This document shows, piece by piece, positions 34,403-45,300 of a stretch of DNA of 64,000 bases (position 1 is its first letter; every line of letters starts with the position of its first letter). The stretch spans positions 1 through 64,000 of the forward strand of contig BDDD01002118.1 in the NCBI GenBank assembly GCA_001972305.1, written 5' to 3'. Source of the DNA: Cephalotus follicularis. Taxonomy: Eukaryota; Streptophyta; Magnoliopsida; Oxalidales; Cephalotaceae. The notes under the pieces were generated by a model. It was not told the DNA's origin, made no database searches, and saw only the letters and a program-made list of their open reading frames with translations. Made by a program: the position numbers and the translations under genes.

Positions 34403-35931
34403 TTATTGAAATGTGTATTATATTATAATTATTTTTTTAGATAATTTTAAAGACATTTATTTATCAATTTATAACTTCAATTAATAAAATTAATCAATAA
34501 TATATATCATCATGATAATATTTATATTTCTTATTAATTAAAAGAAGAATGAGAAAAACCCTAAAATTAAAAAAAACGTATATATGATTATAAGGTTATA
34601 AATTGTTATTTAAAAATTAATGAGGATAAAATTATCCAAACAAAAAATTTTATTAATCTATTTTTAGTTGTTCGAAATTTTGAATTGTTGACTTATTATT
34701 TATTGTGAGAAATTTTAATTCAAAATTGTTGCGACTTATAACAGTTCAAACACTAATACAGTGCAATATAATTTCTAAGAATAGAAGTTGAAACTTTCAC
34801 ATTCTTGTCAAACTCAAGATAAAGAGGTGAAATCTTTAGACTATTGACAAATTAAGAAGAATTTAAGACAATTGTATAAATGGTATGGCCAAAATACGCT
34901 TAAGATTCAAGCAAAGGTTATAGCAATGCAGTTGCTTATATTGGCCAAAGGAGCTAGCTCAACTCTGATGAGCAAGTTACGTCAAGCATATGTGTCTGTC
35001 TTAGACTAAATTGAGGGTTTGTTTGATAATATTTTATATTATTGCGTTGTACTGTGAAAATTTGTTGTATTGTATTATGGATTATTATGATTGAAATTAT
35101 TTGATAAACCGAAAAATATATCGGATAACTGTTTAGTAAACATGTGTTTAAAAGTGTTATGAAAGTATAATTACTGAAATTGGTACTATATTACAATTTT
35201 TTTTTTGATAATTTTGAAAACATTCTTCTATTATTTTTTAACTTCAATTAATAAAATTAATCAATAATATATATTATTATGATAATATTTATATTTTTTA
35301 TTAATTAAAATATTACAATCACCAATGATAAAACAATGCATCGATAAAAGAATTTTTGACCATGAAAAAAAATATTAAAGAGTTTAAAAACACCAAAAAA
35401 AAAGTAACTAAGTACGTATGATTATAGGGATATAAATTATCATTTAAAAATTATTATGAGAATTAAATTATCAAAACTAAAAATTGCATTAATCTCTCCC
35501 AATTTATCCGTAACAATTTTAAATTATTATCCCACTATCTACTGCGAATCCACGATTATTATAGTATAATGTAATCTCTAATAACAACAGGAGATAAAGC
35601 TCTCAGCGCGTTGCTACACTCAACCTAAGTTTATATATTATTTTGATTTGGTTCCCTTGTATTTTTTTTTGGAACGAGAAAATCCTTTATTAATGCAACA
35701 AGTTACAAAAATTCCGACAAAACCCAAGATAGACTAGAGCATCCCACCGCCATGATCTCCCCCTTGAATCCCTGATATGAATCAAATGGTGGGGACTAAA
35801 AAACAAAAGAACTATAAGGGGTAAAGAAGAAGAATACAAAAAAAAAAAAAAAGTATAGAAAGACCAGAATACAAACCCAACCAAACAGAGCGCCATACGC
35901 CCAACAAACTAAGCTATGGCTTAAAACCACG

Positions 35932-36084
35932 CCCACACTGATTTGTTATCAACTTGTGTCTTGGGCAAGCCCACAAAGGCAACCTGGCCATGAAGGCCTC
36001 AACTACAGCTTAAAACCAAGCCCACACTGATTTGTTATCAACTTGTGTCTTGGGCAAACTCACAAAGGCAGCCTGGCCATGAAT
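35932..36084. repeat. Two tandem units of about 78 bp
   Basis: CCCACACTGATTTGTTATCA, CTTGTGTCTTGGGCAA and CAAAGGCA.CCTGGCCATGAA occur twice near the 3' end of the retroposon. Confidence 0.9.
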
Positions 36085-39000
36085 ACCTCCCCATCACACA
36101 GCAGCAAGAAATACAGCCCCTACACCATCTAAGTAAAGCTTAGAACAAGGCCATAATACAAGCCCACAAGCCTACTTTACATGGAAAAGAGAAAAAGGGC
36201 CAGAATACAAGCCCAACAAAGCACTACATGCTACCCACAAGCCCCGAAGGGCAACCCAAATCATAACCCAATGGACATGAAACACACACTGATATGCTAA
36301 AATCCCTGATGGGCAACCCAAATCATCTTGAGAATCAAACCCACTTCATAAGGACACAGCCCCACAAGGGGTGTTAAAACCAAAACCCACAAAGCTACTA
36401 GCTCACAAGAGCCCGACAAAGTACAAAGGTCACATGTCCAATAGACAGCTAAACAATAGTAATCCGACAAGTTCCACACTTGTATGAACAGGGCGCTCCA
36501 GGATGAACATGAGAAAAGACCTCTGAAGAAACAGCGGGATCACCAAAGTAAACTCAGCCAGGCAAGGAAGGGACCAACGAGCTCAAAGTGGTGGCAGTCC
36601 ACCTAGGACCCCAAACCCGAATCAAGCCGCCAAGGGAGAGAACAGCCAGACGTTGGCAGTCCACCTAGGAGCCCAACCTAGGGACATAGATAGGCCATTG
36701 TTCCCATGGTAAGCCCACACTCAGATGACAGGGATAAACCCAAAGGTAGACCAAGAACACTCCATGCAAAGAAGAGCCAGGTAGGGAAACATCAAGGAAC
36801 CCCAAACAAGTGATCACGGCCAGGCAGAGGAGTGCCCATAGAGCACCCCTAAAGCTACCAAAAGGACGCAGAGCCAGACAATGGCAGTCCACATAGGCCA
36901 ACCCAATCCTATGGACATAGATAAGCTACGCATCCGCTGTGGGAGCTAGAGCCACCAAGATCCTCCAGGGGGAACCACACAGAGGCCGCCCCACCAGACT
37001 TGAACCAAGCACAGCATATACCTCCACCCAAGACATATCCAACAGAACCACTTCCAGGGGTGACCAGAGCTACAGAACACAGCACGAAGAACCAAAACCT
37101 ACAAACCCGATATGACCTCCACTGAGACAGGAACAACCCTCAGAAACTAGGACTGAGAACCATAGCAAGAAGCAATAAGCACAGGTTTACAATCCGAAGA
37201 AACACCAGACACCCCTGCCTCATCACATCCGAAGAAGAAGATCGCATCACATCTGTAGCAAGACACTCATATCTCCAAACGCAAGCAGCCATCATCCAAC
37301 CAACCTTGAAGCATAGAAAGAACGATAGGGAAAAAGGGTATTCCAGTGTCTCCCACCACCGTACTAGGCCAAAGCTCCAAATCAAACTCGTAACAGCAGC
37401 AAAGAAGATAGCAGAAGCAGCAAACTTTTGGAAGATGAGCACAGTGCATTACCAGGACGAAGGCCTCCGATCAACAGAGCAGCCCTCAACCGGAAAGCGC
37501 CACTTAAATGTCCAGCTTCAAAACTCCATAATGCAGCACAGTAGCCCAAACCGGCTAAGCCCAAAAGTAAAAGCAACGCATCCAAGAACAAACCAGCACT
37601 CTGCCAAGCCCGCACCAAACCCTGCAACAAAGCCAAACCCAGTACCGAAAGTGTCCCTGTCCACCAAAACCACCAACAGACGCGGAACAACAACACCAGA
37701 CACAGACTAGCTGCAGAGGGTGGGTCTCTAGAGCCATAATAAATCCACCCCCCTCCAGAACCCCACCATCCAACAAAGATAAGCCAGAAGAAGAACCAGC
37801 AGACCACTCAGGTAGCGAACAGGAATCCCAAATGCTACGACAGTAAAGCTCAAACGAAGGTGCATTGTACTAACCTGACAACCATAGATGCCACCGAGAG
37901 CTTCTTCCAGGATGCTCAACAATGGAGATGGCAGGAGAAGACGAACAGAGCAGCCAGAGGCACGACATTGCCCAACAACACCAGACCAACGTAGGAAAGG
38001 AAGAAAGAGTCCTGCCTTCCGCCAACTCGTTGAAGCTAGACCCAACCACACCAACTGATACAGAGACAGCAACCCAAACACAGAAACTCGAGCTACCACC
38101 GGCTACCGAAGAGAGACAAAGAAACGGACCTCGGGGGCACCCCGCACCCCACACACCTGCTAGCATGAAGGAAGCAGACATGGTATAGCCCAAAGAGAAC
38201 TAACCAACCTAACTGCACAGACGAGAAGAAGCCCAACCAAACGGCCCAAGCAGAAGCCCAAGAAAACCAACCCCATGGCATCACTCGCCCAGAAACCACA
38301 GGCCTTACTCAACGGCATTGAGAAGCCCAATCCGCAGGCCTGAAAGCTCGACAGCTAGGGTTGTGCCTGAGCCTCCCAGCGCCGCTCGGAAGGGTTGACT
38401 TCAGCATCAACAAAGCGATCCCAAGGCGTCAACAACGGAAACTCATGACGACAGCCAACGACAGCCAGAACCACCATTAGGGAGCCACTGAAAAGCTCGC
38501 TTCAATCACAACTGAAGGGAAGCAAACACACCGAGGAACTTCTCAAGCCCCAGAGACCGAACGCCCATCAACCAGGACGAAGAACTCAACAGAACAACAA
38601 AAACTCCTGTTCCTGAAGCCCTAAAAGGTAGCCTCAAACATCCCCACACACGAACCCCCGGTATCTAGCACAACCCATCCTCCTAATCGCACTCCTTGGC
38701 CAGGGGAAAGCAAGGAGAAGGAGAGGACGAAGAGACGAGAGGATAGCGCAATACTGGGACGAAGAAGGCCAGCTTGTTAAGCTCAATGTTCTCTTAAGGA
38801 CCAAACCCAAATTGATTAGCCCAAAGGCAAACAGACCTTCATGCCCCCACAAGAGAAACACTAGGCCCACAAACTCAGGCCCAAGAAACGCTCCAACAGG
38901 AGCTAGGGTTGAGGGCAACCGGGATAGCGCCACACAGAGGTGACGTCACCTTCTCCCCAACCTTGGACATCTGGTAGAGCCAAGGACGACGAGCTCAGCA

Positions 39001-39382
39001 GATGCAAACGCCGCCTGGAATCTAACAAGAAAATGCCAGAAGATGCAATATCGCAGCAAAATAACCCATAGACAGAGCCATGCCTGAAGACGAAACAGAA
39101 CCTTCAATCGATACGCTCGCAAACAAACGAAGACCTGCTCCAAGACGACCTGCTAGAGTACTCTCAAAAGAACGGCTTGTGCTAAGACGCACAACAGCAA
39201 AACCATAGTCAATAGACTTATTAAAAGCAGAGACGCTTCTCTGAACATTAAATGCCCACAAAACAAAAAGCTCCCCAACGGGACAAGAGCGCAACTCCAA
39301 ACGAAAGAGAACACACTGGGAAAGAAAAAGTGTACAGATCCTAACGATATCTGTATTTATTAATACGCACCAAACCATAAGG

Positions 39383-39420
39383 GCAGCCGTGCTCATGGTT
39401 GCTACCATGAGCACGGCTGC
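39383..39420 (-). other. Perfect 17-bp hairpin near the retroposon 5' end
   Basis: GCAGCCGTGCTCATGGT (39383-39399), loop TGCT, then the exact reverse complement (39404-39420). Copy 1 keeps a 10-bp form (CAGCCGTGCT 14083-14092, AGCACGGCTG 14100-14109) at the equivalent place. It lies about 70 bases from the 5' end of the element and may fold in its RNA. Confidence 0.85.
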
Positions 39421-39506
39421 AAACTATTTTCCCCAATGAAGAACCCTAGAGAGAAGGTTGAGCTTCTCTAACTAAAAAGGCTAAGGGTACCCTTGTATTT
39501 TTTTTT

Positions 39507-39803
39507 TTTGAAAATTATTTAGGATTTTTTTTTGTTTTGTTTTGTATTTAGTTTTCGGGTTTAGTGTTATCCACCCAAAAAAAGATTTTTTTTCTTTTTA
39601 AATCTCTACAAAAAATATTTTTTTTGAGCTCTCTAAAAGAAACGTGATTTTTTCGCTCTCGGAGAAAAAAGGAATTTTTTAAAGGATAAATTACAATTAC
39701 TTTGTGAGGTCTAAACCCTTTGATATTTAACTTTTTTAATATTACAAAAACCTTTTCTATTTCTTCTATTTTTGGAGACAGGCCATTTTGTAGGTTGAAT
39801 AAG
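39507..39803. other. AT-rich spacer, nothing recognised
   Basis: T-rich sequence next to the retroposon target duplication; no ORF or repeat identified. Confidence 0.45.
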
Positions 39804-40077
39804 AGTAATACTATTTATCATAAATTTTTATTCAAAATTTGTGTCTCGAATAATGTAACATTTATTAGTATAAACCATATGTCATAAAATATATACATCA
39901 TCCATTATGCATCATTCATTAACAAGTGTCATATCATTCGGAATACAAATTTGAGATAAAACCATATGTCATAAAATATATACACCATCAATTATGTGTC
40001 ATTCATTAACAAGTGTCACATTATTCGGGATACAAATTTGAGATAAAAATTCAAGACAAAAAACATTATTCATTACT
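39804..40077. mobile_element. MITE-like element with duplicated core
   Basis: The left end AGTAATACTATTTATCAT and the reversed right end AGTAATGAATAATG lead into matching blocks AATTTTTAT.TCAAA.TTTGTGTCTCGAATAATGT and ...TTTGTATCCCGAATAATGT. The core contains two tandem units of about 98 bp (CCATATGTCATAAAATATAT ... ATTCATTAACAAGTGTCA). No clear TSD. Confidence 0.65.
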
Positions 40078-40587
40078 AAAAACATTATTCTTCCGAAGAA
40101 AATTGTTTTTGCATCTTAATATTACACAGATTTAATTAGATCTTATCCAGTACTTTGAAGATTTTAATTTAAATTGAAATTTGATTAAAACAAAAATTAA
40201 AAGGGTTTTGCTTAACAGTTTTTTTAAAAAAATTAAATAGAGCTTAGATTCATATATTAAAATCACATCAAGCCTTAGAAACTAGTCATTGTCGCCTCTG
40301 GATAGAATTGGGCTTCTTGGTACAATTTTGATCGCAATAGCTTAAAATCATAATTAGCAAGCTTTAATTTGGGAATTAAATAACAAAGTTAGACTTAGAA
40401 AGACAAAAACTCCTAATTCCCTACTAAAGTTGCCGGCTGTATCATGATTTAAAAAAAAAAAAAGGAAATTTTTAGTTTGGAAGCTAAGCAAAAGGGTTCT
40501 AGAAGTGTTCTATTAGAAAAGAGTGACGTTTGTCCTTTTCTTTAAAAGAAATAACAATTTCTTTTTATCTTAAATTCGTATTTAAAT
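40078..40587. other. AT-rich spacer, nothing recognised
   Basis: No ORF of note, no terminal repeats, no RNA gene seen. Confidence 0.45.
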
Positions 40588-41185
40588 AACTAGTTTTATA
40601 AATTTAACCGTTATAACAAGACCCGTTCCTAAAACACATGGGGAAACGAGCTCTACCGGGGGTGGCACACCTGTCAACAACCCTCCAAACCAAACCGCAC
40701 AACAAAAGCGCCGAGCCAATGGCTCTAGGCGTCTAAAACACAAAAGCCTGATCAGAAACGCCAGGGCTTGGAACATGCGATACCACGTCGTGTCCCAATA
40801 AAAGGGCTGAGGACTTAAAGGAAACCTCGCGGAGCCAAAACTCACCATTTCACTTAAACCCGGGGAACCCCACATGCGCCCCGCACGTGCTCAGCCAAAC
40901 ACCCAGGTCTACCAAACGATCGGGGAGCCAAACGCTACAACTCTTCAGCTCGGCAACAACTCCAAAGCTGTCATGCCCCGAACCGGGGGTTGGGCCCCAC
41001 AACTCGACACGTGGCAATCCGTACAGTCATCAATATCATATCCATAAAATTTAAAACTTAATAAATAATCATAAACGCCACGTGTCCCCAAGAGAGGAGG
41101 ATAGGTGCCTTGTACAGGCCTGGGCACGTGGCCAGGCATTATGAATTTAAACCATTAGCACGTCGCTATCCTCGGGCTTTGCCAG
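40588..41185. mobile_element. LTR remnant, left of the solo LTR insertion
   Basis: Shares GCGCCCCGCACGTGCTCAGC/CACCCAGGTCT-type blocks with the chromovirus 3' LTR near 58580-59040. TGTCATGCCCCGAACC at 40969 looks like an LTR terminus on its own, so two LTR scraps may abut. The last five bases, GCCAG (41181-41185), are the TSD of the solo LTR that follows. Confidence 0.5.
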
Positions 41186-44165
41186 TGTAACGCCCCAAAC
41201 CCCCAAGGGTCAACCCCCAAGGTTTGACGCGCTACGAACAGTACCATTCATTTTCAATTTAGCGGAATAATTAAAAACTTTCAACAATATAATAATGCAT
41301 GCGGAATAAATCCAATAAATAATCACTTATGTGGATATTACCCAATAAAGCATATGTGATGCAAATAAGAGATGCAGTAATCAACAGTACAGTCTAATCA
41401 GTCACTAACAGTCATTCGCAATCATTAACAGTCACAATAAATCCTTCCTCGGCATCCCCTACTAAGGGAGGAGCAATGACGCGCTCCAGACGTTAAGGCA
41501 GAGGAGCCGGGATAGGAATAATCATTACATTTTAGGCAGACCGGTTCCTCGGGTTCCTCGACCGTAGGAAGAGCAATATACGCGCTCTAGGCGTTAAAGG
41601 CAGAGGAGAGGAACACAAACATTATACAGTATCAGTAACAGTCATTCAGTACACTATACAATAACATTAACAGTAACAGTCAGTGTGGCTCATCTCGGTC
41701 GGTGATCCGTCGGCTCATCTCAATTGGTGATCCGTCGGCTCATCTCAGTTGGTGATCCAATGGGCTATCTCGGTGATCCACCAGGCTCATCTCAAAGATA
41801 GTCTTACCGGCTCATCTCGGTCGGTGATCCCCATAGGGCTCATCTCGTTGGGTGATCCGGTACAATACAATACATTATACTATACTACATTAACAATACA
41901 TTACATTCATTGAGGTCTGCCTTTATCATTTATTACACTACACTTATGCTATTTTACCTATCATTATCCATTCCTCACTATTTTATTATTATCAAACACT
42001 GCACTTATCACTATTTTATTGTTATCAACACTGCTCTTATCACTATAATATAATCCTTCTTCATTAGCCATCCTCAGCTACAGGCCGAAAGTGCCTGGTC
42101 ACGCATGAACAGGGCATGCACAGTTGCATGGTAGAGGAACACTTTTGGCAGAGGAAAACACAGTGGATGGTACACCTGGCAGAGGAGAAGCTCGGCGCCA
42201 TTGCCGGCTAGGGCGTATAGCAGAAGAATGCTCGGCGCATGGCTCCTCTGCACACATGGCTCCTCTGCACAATGGCGCACAGGGGCACCTCTGGCGTTTG
42301 TGCCGGTGCGTCCTCGGCATTAGCGTTGGTGAAGGAGCATGCAGGAGACAGGGGTGTCCTCTACACTTGGCGCCTCCAGGCACGGTAGTAGTATGAGGCG
42401 CATGCAGAGGACAAGGGCTCCATGGCATTGCCTTACGGGCACGTCTCCTCGGCGCCTGTGGCTGCTCGGCCGCATGGCAGCTCGACAGACTCCCTCAGCA
42501 CACTATGGCAGCTCGGCGTGCTCCAGTATTCAGCGCCATCACCAAGGAGACCTCTACGCCTCACGTCCTCAGTGCCTTGGCATGGCAGAGAAGAGCTCGG
42601 CATGGCATCACGGACGCATGGACAGTGGAGCATTCGCCTGAGTTACGTGCTTGGCCACTGCAAGAGGAGAGCAAAGCACTTCACAGTGCTGGGCGCTCAT
42701 GGCAAAGGAAGCCATGGCTGGCTCCTCAAACGTATAACACACTTTCACTACCTTAGAGCGTCCTCGGACGTGTGCTTCAGTGTCGAGACGCGTCCTCGGG
42801 CATTAGCGCTGGTGCGTCCTCGACGTGCGTCCTCGGAAGACTAACAGTGAGCAGTGGAGCTCGACGCATGGAGGCATGCATGACATATTGGCATCCTCGG
42901 TGCCAGGGCAGCGGATGACCATAGCTAGGCAACTCGGACGCATGGCAGAGGAGGCTTGATGCATGCATGGCGACAATGGCGTGTTACATGCTCGGGAGAC
43001 ATGGGAACAGTGATCAGCCATACACAGCATCGTGGCGCATGAGCAGTGGAGAGTCATGCTTGGCTCCTCGGCATATGGCGCTGGATGGCCATGGCTGGCA
43101 CATTCGCACTGGGGACCTCGGAAAGCATGGTACAATGGAATACCATGACTTGGTCCTCGGCGCATGGTACAGGGGGCGTCCTCGGATGTGTTCCTTGGGC
43201 AAATGGCGTTGCACCCTCAGCGCATGGATGCCAGGGCACACGCATGGTGAAAGGCCATGTTCAGCATATACAGGACTGGCACACCTGAGAGCTCAGGACG
43301 CACGTCATGGAGAGCTCGGCTATGACACTGTACGCTCATGACATGGAGAGCTTGGCCATGTCGATGCATGCGTGAACGCATGCACAAGGAGAGCTTTGGC
43401 GCCATCTCGGGCACACTCAAAACGCATGCCTATGATGAGTAACTTGGGCGTATTGGTGACTAGCTCTGGCGCGCATGATATTGTATACACAGAATGCCTA
43501 TTTATGAGTGCTCGGCTGTCTAACGCTGCACTGTGGGTGTGCAGTGCATAATATTGCCTACCTTACGCCCACATCGCACTACAATCAATGTATATATATA
43601 TATATATTCTCCCTAAATCCTAATACTCATAAGTTTCAGAGAACCATTCAACCTATCTCAATCGTTTGCCATATTCCAGAATTCACACCACTATAGCATT
43701 CATGACAGTACATATAAGGTACTGAGTAGGAGATAGATCCTACCTGAAAATCCTGAGAAGCTGCTCCTTGTCTCCAATGGCTCTTCATCCTTGGCTCCAG
43801 AGAACTCCTCTCTCTTTGTCTCCTTCTCCCAATTTGCCAGCAGCCCTCACCACTCTCTCCTTTCTCCTTATATAGCCAACAAGGAACACTCTAGAATTTC
43901 CTACACAAATCTACTATTTTCCTTACTAATTCGAGCCTGGTGAGGTTAAATGATTGGCCCAATATTTCCTTTCTCTATTCTACCATAAATCAGCCCAAAA
44001 AGCAATATCAAAAATATATATATATATTAGGCCCAAATATCCTTTATTTATAACAGAATCATATTTTGGGCTCATTTTCCATTTCTTCTCCTTTAAACAA
44101 TTTCGGTCCACATTCAGTCCAGTCCAAAAGCCATTCTTTTATATTATAAAATTTTGGGTATTACA
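41186..44165 (-). mobile_element. Solo LTR, 3.0 kb, sister of 25266-28592
   Basis: From TGTAACGCCCCAAACCCC to TTTGGGTATTACA, with a perfect 5-bp TSD GCCAG (41181-41185 and 44166-44170). It has the same internal order as its sister: GTTTGACGCGCTACGA block, GGTGATCC tandem repeats (41690-41860), GC-rich degenerate field (42100-43450), TA microsatellite (43589-43608), and GTAGGAGATAGATCCTACCT near the end. No coding sequence. Confidence 0.9.
41690..41860. repeat. Short tandem repeats, unit about 25 bp
   Basis: GGCTCATCTC.GTTGGTGATCC units, equivalent to 26050-26255. Confidence 0.85.
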
Positions 44166-44584
44166 GCCAGCCCATGACCAGAGACATGCACGGTACTACG
44201 TCCTAAAGAGAAAGTGCCACCAAATCCGGCAGAGATCAGGGAAATGCTCGGGCTCCTCGGGCATTTTCCTTAGAGGCAACCATCAACTCCTATTTCTATG
44301 CTCAACAGTTACATTGGAGGTCTATAAATACAAAATCAAACGACTTCAACCAGGTCAGCCACTTGAGCATTCAAAAGAACCTAGTATTCTCTATGCAATT
44401 ACTAACTTGAGCGTCGGAGTGTCCCCGGGAGAACAACCTCCTGGACCTTTAACCTTTGTACTCTTATTGTGCAGGAATCGTCAACCATCAAACACCCCTT
44501 TCTCGGACAGATTCCAACGTTTCCATTACAAATCAAAGCCCTTCACTTATGGTACTGTTGAATGAAGATTTTCTGCATAAACAG
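44166..44584 (+). mobile_element. Tat/Retand-like LTR, 3' part, right of the solo LTR
   Basis: Contains TATAAATA (44323-44330), GCGTCGGAGTGTCC and the stem-loop (44425-44444), and ends GCATAAACA at 44584. It is very similar to 1-720 around the stem-loop. The solo LTR inserted upstream of its TATA box. Confidence 0.75.
44425..44444 (+). promoter_or_regulatory. Conserved LTR stem-loop
   Basis: CCGGGAG (44425-44431) pairs with CTCCTGG (44438-44444), 102 bp downstream of the TATA box. Confidence 0.55.
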
Positions 44585-45300
44585 ATGAATCCATGAAAGG
44601 AAGATTAGTTTCGGTTTATATATTATGTCAATAATTTAATTTTCTATGCACCAATTTTATATTGTCATAACACAATTTGTATGCCATTGATTTTGTATAC
44701 ACTTTGTCGAAAACCAATATAATCTTATTGTTATTATTTTCCTTGTAATGTGATTGGACTACCCATAAGAGCTGTTTGCTTGTTTAAGCACAACTCTTAT
44801 TAACGTAGTTATTTCATGTAATAAAATGAGGTTGATTGTGATTGAAATTAGTTAGAATTTCATGGTGGATTCTTGACCTTAAGTTTTCATTCAGTTTTTG
44901 AGTTATTTTGTGGTTAGCGATATTAAATCTCTACACTTAAGTTTCCATTTAATAATCGGATTTTATTTGCATTAGTTAATTGTACCTAGTTGATTTTATT
45001 TCATCTTAATTGTCATATTCTAATTTTATTTAATTCTTCTTTGAGTACCTTTATTTTGTCATTATATTTGAAAATATTTGTATTCTTAGTTAAATTTTGA
45101 AATTATTAGCTATTAGTTAACGTTTGATCACCGAATTATTTTTATTTTTATTTCATTGAGAATAGTTGATAGATTGCCATTCGAAACAAACACTTCGCCT
45201 AGGGTAAAATCAGAGAATTGCTTAGATAATTTTTCCTTGTGTTCGACTCGTATCTACACATGATCAGTGCTCTTGTGGTTAATTAAAATTCACAAATAAT
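44585..45300 (+). mobile_element. LTR-derived fragment, related to 20.3-21.4 kb
   Basis: The end block CACTTCGCCTAGGG ... CCTTGTGTTCGACTCG ... GTGCTCTTGTGG matches 21270-21350 in order and spacing. No coding sequence. Confidence 0.45.

Larger units (their letters stand above)
32770..35600. repeat. Two direct copies of an AT-rich repeat, the first split by a MULE
   Basis: Copy 1 is 32770-32952 plus 34403 to about 34750; copy 2 is about 35020-35590. Shared blocks include GATAACTGTTT.GTAAA, AGTATAATTACTGAAA and ACTTCAATTAATAAAATTAA. Copy 2 shows the uninterrupted target (ATTACTGAAATTGG). The class of this repeat is unknown. Confidence 0.75.
35654..39506 (-). mobile_element. Non-autonomous LINE-like retroposon, copy 2, with TSD
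   Basis: The element occupies about 35661-39489. Its left end is a T-run (poly(A) tail on the minus strand) preceded on the minus strand by AATAAAGGATTTTCTCG. CCCTTGTATTTTTTTTT flanks both ends (35654-35670 and 39490-39506), a long TSD as made by L1-type integration. Read on the minus strand the 5' end is CT-rich with CTCTCTAGGGTTC. No reverse transcriptase or endonuclease was found in 3.8 kb. Minus-strand ORFs up to 141 codons (37382-37807) are W/L-rich and match nothing I know. It is probably mobilised by an L1 partner. Confidence 0.68.

Noticed and set aside
37382..37807. 141-codon minus-strand ORF, rich in Trp, Leu and Gly, with further ORFs at 37728-38099 and 39022-39414
   Set aside because: Composition follows the GC-rich retroposon, frames overlap each other on both strands, and no retrotransposon or host domain can be recognised. 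Treated as chance ORFs of a non-coding element.
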